Assembly: GCF_000785535.1 (NCBI RefSeq)
Contig: NZ_CP007595.1
Location: 2,688,439 to 2,752,438 of the forward strand
DNA: 64,000 bases
Direction of reading: 5' to 3'
Source of the DNA: Arthrobacter sp. PAMC 25486
GTDB lineage: Bacteria; Actinomycetota; Actinomycetes; Actinomycetales; Micrococcaceae
Shown here one piece after another: positions 16,269 through 22,787 of this stretch (positions are counted from its first letter, which is position 1; each line of letters opens with the position of its first letter). The position numbers and the translations under genes were made by a program. The notes beneath the pieces are model-generated. The model was not told the DNA's origin. It worked only from the letters and a program-made list of their open reading frames with translations, and did not search any database.

Positions 16269-17210
16269 TCAGCGCAGCTGCAGTTCGGTGCGGTTGGGCG
16301 GGTTGGCTCCGGCGCGCGAGACGGTGATGGCGGCGGCGCGGGCCGCGTAGGAGATGATCTCCGCCAGAGTTTCACGGCTCATGGCGCGCAACTCGGCACG
16401 GCGCTGGGCCCCGTCCAGCTCCCTGTCCACAAGGGTGGAGAGCAGCGCCGCCATGAAGGAATCACCGGCACCCACCGTGTCCACCACCTGCACCGGCGGC
16501 ACGTCGCACGCAGCTTCTCCGGCGGCACACACGGCCCATGGCCCGTCGCCGCCCTGGGTCAGAACCACGACGGCGGGACCTTCCGCACCGCCCATGGCAA
16601 GCCACTTGCGCGCCGAAACCTTGGGGTCAACACCCGGGTACAACCATGCGAGGTCCTCGTCGGAGGCCTTGATGACGTCGGCCAGGACCACAAACTTTTC
16701 GGCTTGCTCCCGTGCGTAGTCCACATCGGTGATGATGGTGGGGCGGCAGTTCGGGTCATAGGCGATGGTGGCGTGCGGATGTGCGTCCATGACGGCGGAG
16801 CGCACGTGTGCCGCGCCCGGGGCCAGCATGGTGGCGATGGAACCCGTGTGCAGCAAGGTGGTGCCGGACAACATAAAATGCGGGGCTCCTTCGGCTCCGG
16901 CCAATTCCGGCAGCGACCAGTCCAGGGCGAACTCATACTCTGCCGCGCCGCTGGCATCCAGGACGGCACGGGCCACGGAGGTCGGCTGGGCATCCGGGGA
17001 CAACGGCACCATCACATCGTTGGAGCGCAGGTGGCCGGCCACCATGTCTCCATACGCGTCCCGCCCAAACCTGCCCAGAAATTGCACGGGATGCCCCAAA
17101 CGGGCCAGGCCAACGGCCACATTCATGGGGCTGCCGCCCACGTGCGGAACCGGCTCCTTGCCAGCCTGCACTACTTCGTCAATGAGGGCCTCGCCAATAA
17201 CAGTCAACAT
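16269..17210 (-). CDS. PfkB-family carbohydrate kinase (fructokinase-like)
   Basis: A 313-residue ribokinase-fold protein. The N-terminal GGSPMNVAVGLARLG motif binds sugar, and the C-terminal VVDTVGAGDSFMAALLSTL carries the anion hole and catalytic Asp (GAGD). It begins MLTVIGEALIDEVV. The length and the GGSPMN variant resemble fructokinases. It is monocistronic between the PEBP-like gene and the divergent RelA/SpoT-domain gene, so the sugar is not indicated by context. Confidence 0.87.
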   Translation of the reverse strand: MLTVIGEALIDEVVQAGKEPVPHVGGSPMNVAVGLARLGHPVQFLGRFGRDAYGDMVAGHLRSNDVMVPLSPDAQPTSVARAVLDASGAAEYEFALDWSLPELAGAEGAPHFMLSGTTLLHTGSIATMLAPGAAHVRSAVMDAHPHATIAYDPNCRPTIITDVDYAREQAEKFVVLADVIKASDEDLAWLYPGVDPKVSARKWLAMGGAEGPAVVVLTQGGDGPWAVCAAGEAACDVPPVQVVDTVGAGDSFMAALLSTLVDRELDGAQRRAELRAMSRETLAEIISYAARAAAITVSRAGANPPNRTELQLR

Positions 17211-17359
17211 GGCTCTAGCCTACGATGCTGCCGTGCCACCCCGGCTCTCATGAGCATCGACTTAGGCTGCAATTCGAAAAGTTACGGCCGGTGTCATCTT
17301 TTGGTCCTCCGACGGCGGTGCTGCTCGCATGGTTGGGTCGCTGCGTTTAGGCTCGAACC

Positions 17360-18463
17360 ATGGGTAGTAATTGGGAACAGCTCGATGAATCACTGCGGCC
17401 TGCCGTCATTGCCTCCGTCGCGGAGTACGAACGGACGCTGCCCGCGCTGGAAAAGGTCACGGCGGAGATGGAGTCACTGGTTCGCGGGGTGTTGTCCGAG
17501 GCTGAGGACAAGCCGTTGTTTGTGACGAGCCGGACCAAGAGTATTGAGTCGTTTCGGGAGAAGGCGTCCCGGATGGTGCCGGAACCAGATGCCGCCCCCG
17601 CGCTGCTCTTTCCGGAGCCGCTGCGCAATCTCACCGACATGGTGGGCGTGCGGGTCATCACCACACTGCCCGGCGAGAACGCCCAGGCCGCCAACCTGAT
17701 CAAGCGCCAGCGCAGCATTTTTGACTGCCGCGGCGACACCGAGAAGGACATTGGGTCCATTGAATCGGGCACGTACGGCTATTCCAGCCGGCACCTGATC
17801 CTGCGCACCATCCAAAACGATGTGGTGCGCGCGTATCAATCGTTGCTGGATCCGGACACCAAGCCGAACGGCAGCTACTTTTTCGAGTGCCAGATCCGCA
17901 CCATCTTCGCGCACGCCTGGAGCGAGATCGAACACGACATCCGCTTCAAGTCGCAGGATCCCAGGGCCTGGAGCCCCTACTTTGACCGGCAGTTCACAGC
18001 CACTGCGGCCATGTTGGAGACGGTGGAATCGGCCTTTTCCGAGCTGCATGACCGGTATGAGACGGTCACGAGCTATTGGGACACGGAGGGTGAAGGCAAT
18101 ATCTCCCTGACCCCCAACCGGATCAAGGCCGTGTGGCAGACCCTGCTGCCGCACGTTGACAGGAAAGCCGACGACGACTGGGGCTGGGCTGCCGAGCTGG
18201 TCGCCGCTCACGGGCTGGGTAAAACTGTGGATCTGGCTGCGCTGTTGCAGCCGGAGATCATCTCCAACGTCCGCAAGGCCCTCGACCACAGGTACTCTCC
18301 CGGGCCGGACCGCCTGCTGGACGACCTCTTGCTGTGGCAGTTTGGTGAAAGCCACATCGACCTCACAGCAGAGGAGCCTTCCGCCGAGCAGACCCCGCGA
18401 CGCGACAGCCTAGTCCGCCGTCACCAGCAGATGCAGCGCTATCGCAAGACGCAGGGCTTTTAG
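17360..18463 (+). CDS. RelA/SpoT synthetase-domain protein
   Basis: A 367-residue protein with a single ppGpp-synthetase-type nucleotidyltransferase domain: LFVTSRTKSIESFREKA, LTDMVGVRVITTLPGEN, SGTYGYSSRHLILR and ECQIRTIFAHAWSEIEHDI. The last block contains the conserved Gln/Glu and His-Glu-His-Asp residues. There is no HD hydrolase domain and no TGS/ACT region. The C-terminal 120 residues are helical and unassigned. It may be a small alarmone synthetase or an enzyme of the wider RelA/SpoT group that modifies other targets. The neighbours on the plus strand give no clue. Confidence 0.8.
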   Translation: MGSNWEQLDESLRPAVIASVAEYERTLPALEKVTAEMESLVRGVLSEAEDKPLFVTSRTKSIESFREKASRMVPEPDAAPALLFPEPLRNLTDMVGVRVITTLPGENAQAANLIKRQRSIFDCRGDTEKDIGSIESGTYGYSSRHLILRTIQNDVVRAYQSLLDPDTKPNGSYFFECQIRTIFAHAWSEIEHDIRFKSQDPRAWSPYFDRQFTATAAMLETVESAFSELHDRYETVTSYWDTEGEGNISLTPNRIKAVWQTLLPHVDRKADDDWGWAAELVAAHGLGKTVDLAALLQPEIISNVRKALDHRYSPGPDRLLDDLLLWQFGESHIDLTAEEPSAEQTPRRDSLVRRHQQMQRYRKTQGF

Positions 18464-18484
18464 CTCACGTCCGGCCTGGTGCGA

Positions 18485-18670
18485 CTACGCCATGAACTGC
18501 TCCAGCCGGACCGACACGATGCCGATCTCTACATCCAGCTCAAACGTGTATACGGAGCGCGGAATGTTCACATTGAAATCGTTGTCAGCGATATGGTCAG
18601 CCGCGGCCAGGTGGGAGGACTTGTCCAGTTCCATACAGTCCCGGTAGGTGGAGACCACTTCCTGGAAATG
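18485..18670 (-). pseudogene. Fragment of a type I restriction-modification methyltransferase gene (hsdM C-terminus)
   Basis: The reading frame HFQEVVSTYRD...LDKSSHLAAADHIADNDFNVN, continuing into NIPRSVYTFE, closely resembles the last part of HsdM subunits, where a motif of the type ND[YF]NLNIPRYVDTFE is nearly invariant. Only about 60 codons remain. The frame ends early at TAG 18485-18487, and the upstream side runs straight into the hairpin at 18671-18715, so the N-terminal and catalytic parts are absent. No hsdS or hsdR was seen nearby. It is a decayed relic, suggesting that a restriction system was lost here. Confidence 0.65.
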
Positions 18671-18715
18671 CAACAAGCCCCTGCCGCGATATGTCTGCCG
18701 GCATGGGGCTTGTTG
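18671..18715. terminator. Stem-loop downstream of the secreted-peptide gene
   Basis: Outer stem CAACAAGCCCC / GGGGCTTGTTG (11 bp) with an inner TGCCG / CGGCA stem. It begins 15 bp after the stop of the small secreted peptide (minus strand) and abuts the hsdM fragment. There is no strong U-run, but the position suits a terminator for the peptide transcript. Confidence 0.6.
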
Positions 18716-18729
18716 AAGGTCGGGTCGAT

Positions 18730-18978
18730 TTAGCACATACGGAAGCCGAAGATGTTGCATGGCACGAACCACATGCCGTAGGTGGTGGCAGTGTTTCCGG
18801 CACCGCCGATGGCTCCATTGCCCAGTGACAGGCCGGGCTTCAACGAGCTGTCGGAGATGTTGGTGCCGGAGGCACCCAAGTCAGAAGTGCTGGCCTGGGC
18901 CGGGGATAATCCCGGGGCAAGCAGCAAGGCTGCGGCGAGAACTGTGGCAACACTGGCAGATGTTAAACGGGATTTCAT
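18730..18978 (-). CDS. Small secreted peptide of unknown function, C-terminal Cys-X7-Cys
   Basis: An 82-residue protein from the ATG at 18978 (AAAGG site 8 bp upstream). It has a clear Sec signal peptide: MKSRLTSASVATVLAAALLL, ending near PAQA, with cleavage likely before STSD. The mature part is about 52 residues: a Gly/Ser/Asn-rich stretch, then a hydrophobic tail GMWFVPCNIFGFRMC that ends in cysteine. The two cysteines are seven residues apart, so a small disulfide ring at the C-terminus is possible. It lies about 150 bp beyond a NarL-type regulator gene, has its own hairpin terminator, and has an upstream palindrome identical to one in front of that regulator. No family is recognised. It could be a signal or an antimicrobial peptide; this is inference. 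Confidence 0.65.
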   Translation of the reverse strand: MKSRLTSASVATVLAAALLLAPGLSPAQASTSDLGASGTNISDSSLKPGLSLGNGAIGGAGNTATTYGMWFVPCNIFGFRMC

Positions 18979-19082
18979 GGCGGAGCCTTTCAAAAAGCAT
19001 GATGTGGATCACCAAGTCATGGCTGGTTCACAAGCATATGTCGGCAAGTGCCGCACCGATAGCTCGAAGGCCCCCCTTGCCC

Positions 19083-19102
19083 CTGTCCTTTTGGACAGTC
19101 TT
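19083..19102. promoter_or_regulatory. Inverted-repeat element upstream of the secreted peptide (shared with 20147-20166)
   Basis: Read on the minus strand, this is AAGACTGTCCAAAAGGACAG, an inverted repeat with half-sites CTGTCC/GGACAG around AAAA. The identical 20 bases occur at 20147-20166 upstream of the two-component regulator. It lies 105 bp before the secreted-peptide ATG and just past the regulator stop. It is a candidate binding site for the NarL-type regulator; a terminator role on the plus strand (TCTTTT follows) cannot be excluded. Confidence 0.5.
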
Positions 19103-19125
19103 TTCTACCAGGACTACAGCAGTAC

Positions 19126-19794
19126 TTACACAATGACTCCCGTACGGAGTGCCGTTATAACAAGTTGCAGCCTGTCCCGCGCCTGAAACTTCCTGCCCAA
19201 ACGGACCAAATGATATTTAACTGTTGATTCTGACAGGAACAAGGCAGAGGCAATTTCGGTGTTACTCAGTCCCTCGCACAGCAGTCTTAAGACCTCCTCT
19301 TCTCGGTCCGAGAGCTCCATGTCAGGGCGCTGGGATTTGCCGGGCAGGCTGTTCCTGACATCGGCGACGAGGAGATGGGTGACAGCCGGGTCGATGGGGC
19401 AGTCCCCGGCGTTGACCTGCCGGACGGCGGCAACGATCCGTTCAGGTTCGGCGTCCTTGACCACATAGCCGCTGGCCCCGGCGATCAAGGCCGCCTTGAG
19501 GTACACATCCGAAATATGGCCCGTGACAACAAGGATCCTGATATCTGGGAGTTCGGCAACAATGCGGCGAATGGCGGCAATGCCGTCCATGACGGGCATT
19601 TGGATGTCGATGAGCATGACGTCCGGCTGATGTTCATGGGCGAGGCTCACAGCCTCTGCGCCATTGGCACCCTCGGCGACGACAGCAACGTCTGGCGCCT
19701 GTGATAGATAGGTTCGCAGGGCACCGCGGACGAATTTTTCATCGTCCACGATGACCACATCAATTGACCGGGTTGCTGCCACGTTCACACTCAT
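19126..19794 (-). CDS. NarL/FixJ-family response regulator
   Basis: A 222-residue two-domain regulator. Receiver domain: VVIVDDEKFVRGAL (acidic pocket), VMLIDIQMPVMDG (phospho-accepting Asp near residue 60), VVTGH and GYVVKDAEPE (conserved Lys). The C-terminal LuxR-type HTH is LSDREEEVLRLLCEGLSNTE...SESTVKYHLVRL. It is the partner of the histidine kinase at 20210-21436. A half-site AGACTGTC of the nearby palindrome lies 3 bp upstream of the ATG (19798-19805), consistent with autoregulation. The ribosome site is weak. Confidence 0.93.
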   Translation of the reverse strand: MSVNVAATRSIDVVIVDDEKFVRGALRTYLSQAPDVAVVAEGANGAEAVSLAHEHQPDVMLIDIQMPVMDGIAAIRRIVAELPDIRILVVTGHISDVYLKAALIAGASGYVVKDAEPERIVAAVRQVNAGDCPIDPAVTHLLVADVRNSLPGKSQRPDMELSDREEEVLRLLCEGLSNTEIASALFLSESTVKYHLVRLGRKFQARDRLQLVITALRTGVIV

Positions 19795-19878
19795 TCTGAC
19801 AGTCTACGTAATGTGGCTCACGATGCCTGCTCCGGATGTCCCGTGGCGCAGGCGCCAGCCTTCCGGTGCAGGCAAGTT

Positions 19879-19983
19879 TTACTTTTCGTTGGTCGGGAAG
19901 GATCCCGTGGGCCAGATGCCGGCAGGCTTGGTCCGACCCTGCTTTGCAGTGGAGTCATTTCCCAGCAAGTTACTTACTTTCAT
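19879..19983 (-). CDS. Possible 34-residue peptide encoded between kinase and regulator genes
   Basis: A short ORF not expected from size filters. ATG at 19983 follows a very good ribosome site (AAAGGAGACGGCC). The product starts MKVSNLLGNDSTAKQG and ends KPAGIWPTGSFPTNEK before TAA. It has no signal peptide or membrane segment. It lies in the 415-bp gap between the histidine kinase stop and the response regulator start, on the same strand, which otherwise holds only a block of inverted repeats. The size, charge pattern and location would suit a peptide precursor or a small regulatory protein. No family is recognised and coding status rests on the ribosome site and position. Confidence 0.45.
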   Translation of the reverse strand: MKVSNLLGNDSTAKQGRTKPAGIWPTGSFPTNEK

Positions 19984-20096
19984 GGCCGTCTCCTTTTGGT
20001 TGGGCAAGGCGTGCGCCCTGTTCACACTGATTTGGTGGTCCCCAACACCGCATCGTCTTAACGACGATACGGAGGCGCGCTTCCGCCTTCAATCCA

Positions 20097-20168
20097 GACT
20101 GGCCAAATCAAGCCAAACGGCCAGTCAAAGTCTTGGTCAAGTGGCCAAGACTGTCCAAAAGGACAGTC
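20097..20168. promoter_or_regulatory. Cluster of three inverted repeats upstream of the peptide/regulator genes
   Basis: Three perfect 8-bp inverted repeats lie in 72 bp: GACTGGCC/GGCCAGTC (20097-20126), AGTCTTGG/CCAAGACT (20129-20152) and GACTGTCC/GGACAGTC (20149-20168). The first and third use nearly the same half-site (one base different), with half-site spacings of 22 and 12 bp, that is, one helical turn apart. This looks like a compound operator for the adjacent response regulator. An RNA leader with successive hairpins is the alternative. Confidence 0.5.
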
Positions 20169-20209
20169 GGAATACATGATTTTCAGCCACCGGCATGTGG
20201 CGGCAGTCG

Positions 20210-21436
20210 CTAGTGGATGGTGTGGCGGCCCGTGAACGGTAGGACAGTGCGCACGCTCCACCAGCCGTCAGACGGCCCGGCGTCGATGGTTCCGTCGAGC
20301 CTTGAAACGCGCTCGCGCAGCCCGACGAGTCCGGTGCCTGAGACCGGCAGTCGGGGCTTGCCTGGTGTCATCTTGTTTCCAATTACCACTTCAATATGCT
20401 CATCCTGCACGTCCATGGAAATGTGGCATTCGCTGCCGGTGCCTGCATGCTTGACAGCATTGGTGGCACCTTCCTGCAGGATTCGCAGCACAGTGGAACG
20501 CAGGCCGTTGGGGGTCCGTTCGAGGTCCCCGGACGTGATGACCCGGGTGGGGAAGCCTAGGCTGTTGAGGCGCTTCTGGGAATCGGCGACGCTTTGTGCC
20601 AGGTCGATGGTGGCCGAACTGGGAAGGACCTTGATTTCCGGCACTTCGCCATCTGGCACTCGCGCGTCGTCCGTGCGCATAGTCTGCAGGAGGCGGCGCA
20701 GGTCATCCAGCGAGCTGCGTGCCATGCCGCCTATGTCTGCCAGCGCCCTGTGTTGCTCGTCCTCGTCCTTGGAAAGCTTGCCGAGGTTGGCCTGCACGGC
20801 AATCATGGTCAGCCCATGCGTAACAACGTCATGCAGTTCCCTGGCCAGCGCCGTGCGCTGCTCAAGGGCAGCCCTCGCAGCCAGTTCTTCTGCAGCATGT
20901 TGGGCCTGTTCGACCCGAATTGCCTTTTCTCGCATCAACTTCATTGCCAGCCCAGGCGTAGTAAGCAACAGGGTAACAAGAAGATATCCCCAAAGCGCCG
21001 ATGAGCTCAGGTCTGAAACACCAAGCACCCAGGCAACCTGCCACACAAGGAATCCACAAACCATCAGAGCCTGGCTACGGGTAGAGACACGATAGGCAGC
21101 AACCGCAATAGCACCAAAAGCCATCAAGAGAGGCCCGCCGAGCATTTCATGCGGCAACATAGTGATCAACATGGCGATAAAGGCGATGCCCACCACCTTC
21201 GGCTGAAATGCAAGGGCAATCCAGACCAGCCAGTAAGTCACGGTTGTCGCGATCGCGGACCAGTCAAACTTGTCCACTTGCCCCGTCGAAATCAACAACC
21301 TGACGTCATCAAACGCAGAAATTGTGACGAAAAGGGCAATCAGAAATGATATCCAGATCGGCAGTGGAGAGCTGCCGATCTTAAAGAAGCCGGAGAACGT
21401 GAAATTTTTCCATGGGCTGTCTGCCGGCTTCTTCAT
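20210..21436 (-). CDS. Two-component sensor histidine kinase (HisKA_3 / NarX-like)
   Basis: A 408-residue membrane kinase. About five hydrophobic segments fill residues 25-190 (for example IWISFLIALFVTISAF and WGYLLVTLLLTTPGLAM), with no large extracellular domain. The dimerisation domain has the phospho-acceptor motif TALARELHDVVTHGLTMIAV. The HATPase part shows ILQEGATNAVKHAGTGSE (N box) and SGTGLVGLRERVSRLDG (G box). This class pairs with NarL-type regulators such as the one 415 bp downstream. A short-loop membrane sensor suits detection of a membrane-associated or hydrophobic signal, possibly a peptide. Confidence 0.92.
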   Translation of the reverse strand: MKKPADSPWKNFTFSGFFKIGSSPLPIWISFLIALFVTISAFDDVRLLISTGQVDKFDWSAIATTVTYWLVWIALAFQPKVVGIAFIAMLITMLPHEMLGGPLLMAFGAIAVAAYRVSTRSQALMVCGFLVWQVAWVLGVSDLSSSALWGYLLVTLLLTTPGLAMKLMREKAIRVEQAQHAAEELAARAALEQRTALARELHDVVTHGLTMIAVQANLGKLSKDEDEQHRALADIGGMARSSLDDLRRLLQTMRTDDARVPDGEVPEIKVLPSSATIDLAQSVADSQKRLNSLGFPTRVITSGDLERTPNGLRSTVLRILQEGATNAVKHAGTGSECHISMDVQDEHIEVVIGNKMTPGKPRLPVSGTGLVGLRERVSRLDGTIDAGPSDGWWSVRTVLPFTGRHTIH

Positions 21437-21554
21437 CTCAAGTACAGCATTTCCAACGGCGGCAGGTCAGCCAGACAACTGTATTCATTCATGTCCCAAT
21501 CGTGCCAGCTTTCCCCGCCTTTGCACGACTCCCTCCACCATTGCCATGAACAGC

Positions 21555-22565
21555 TCACCGCAGCACAAACCCCAAGCCGAGCTCGTCATCGGCATCGAGT
21601 GTGAACTTCCCTTCACCTACCGGGAATGCTCGCCCGCTAACCTCAACAACCAACCCAGCCTCGGTCCGTGCCACAACCCGGGCGGCAAAGCGGGAGTCGA
21701 TCATTGAATAGTGCTCCAGCACCTCCCCCTCCTCCAACTCGCCAGCCTCGGTCAGCAGCGCCACCCGTGCAGCCGTGCCGGATCCGCTCGGGGACCTGTC
21801 AACCTGGCCGTCGGCAAAAACACTGACATTGCGTTGCGCCAGCCCGGGTCCGGAGCTGTTCATGGGTTCGTGGAAAATGGTGCCGAAAATTCCCTCCAGC
21901 CGCGTGTCCGCCGGGTGGTGTGTGGCAGGATGGTCGGCCAGTGCCGCTGCCACCTGGTGCCCGGCGGCCACCAGTTTTGCCAAGTTCGACGGCGTGACCT
22001 CAAGTCCCGCGGCAGCAGCAGGAAGCGAGGCGTACAGTGCCCCGCTCCACGCCAAGTCCACCCGCAGCCGGCCAAAATCCGCAGTCTTGACGTCAATGTC
22101 CTTGGCCACTACGTAGGAGGGAACATTGTGGAAGGCGACCTCACGGACCTTGCTGTCCACCATCGTGACCCGGGCGGTGACACGGCCCGAAGGAATGTCA
22201 ATCACAACGTCAGTTTCGCCGTCGTCCGGGGCACGCACCAGGCCGCTGCGCACGGCCCACGTCCCCAACGCCATGGTGCCGTGTCCGCAGACGGTGGAGA
22301 ATCCTTCGCGATGCCAGAACAGGGCGCCAAAGTGTGCGCCGGGGTCGTTGGGGGGCACTACAAAGCCACCGTACATGTCGGCGTGGCCGCGCGGTTCATT
22401 GACGAGTAGTTTGCGGATCTTGTTGGCGTCGCCGGTCATGGCATTTTCACGCCGTTCCAGCGCCGTGGCCCCCTCGATCAGGAAGGGGAGAGCCGGCACG
22501 ATCCGGAAAGGTTCGCCGGCCGTGTGATAGTCAAAGGTTTCAATTTCCCACAATGCCGCTTTCAC
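21555..22565 (-). CDS. Proline racemase superfamily enzyme with Cys-to-Ser change (possible trans-3-hydroxy-L-proline dehydratase)
   Basis: A 336-residue paralogue of the 6767-7834 protein, with GTG start at 22565 behind GAGGAG. It keeps the first catalytic cysteine (STVCGHGTMALGTW), but the second is serine: QVDRSPSGSGTAARVA (AGC codon). In this superfamily, two cysteines give racemases or epimerases, while replacement of the second Cys by a hydroxyl residue (Thr in known 3-hydroxyproline dehydratases) goes with dehydration. The Ser version here therefore suggests dehydratase or altered activity. It stands alone beside the two-component genes and lacks the GntR-type operator seen in region 1. 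The family is certain; the reaction is not. Confidence 0.8.
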   Translation of the reverse strand: MKAALWEIETFDYHTAGEPFRIVPALPFLIEGATALERRENAMTGDANKIRKLLVNEPRGHADMYGGFVVPPNDPGAHFGALFWHREGFSTVCGHGTMALGTWAVRSGLVRAPDDGETDVVIDIPSGRVTARVTMVDSKVREVAFHNVPSYVVAKDIDVKTADFGRLRVDLAWSGALYASLPAAAAGLEVTPSNLAKLVAAGHQVAAALADHPATHHPADTRLEGIFGTIFHEPMNSSGPGLAQRNVSVFADGQVDRSPSGSGTAARVALLTEAGELEEGEVLEHYSMIDSRFAARVVARTEAGLVVEVSGRAFPVGEGKFTLDADDELGLGFVLR

Positions 22566-22787
22566 GTCTCATCACTCCTCGGGCCGCCAAACTCCGGCCC
22601 GGAAGCGTCCGTGGCCAGTGCCGTCAATATGGCACGGCACCCTTGGACTGTCAATGCTTGAGGTGATGCGTAGTAGATTGCCTCAAACGTCCTCTAAGGT
22701 GGGGAACGGTGTCCCGTCGCTACCATATTAGTACTCGCGTGGGATGTCGTTGCTGCTGGCTGTGGATCCTATCAGGGGAAGTTTAAT

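Noticed and set aside
19879..19983. 34-codon ORF as a lasso or other RiPP precursor
   Set aside because: No maturation enzymes (protease, cyclase, radical SAM or lanthipeptide synthetase) are present nearby, so no RiPP class was assigned.
19751..20179. 142-codon plus-strand frame across the kinase/regulator gap
   Set aside because: It overlaps the start of the response regulator on the other strand, has no ribosome site and no recognisable domain. The minus-strand 34-codon ORF fits the operon better.
22624..22640. AATATGGCACG upstream of the third racemase gene as a fourth GntR site
   Set aside because: The left half resembles the core, but the right half does not mirror it and the outer arms do not match. 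It was not counted.
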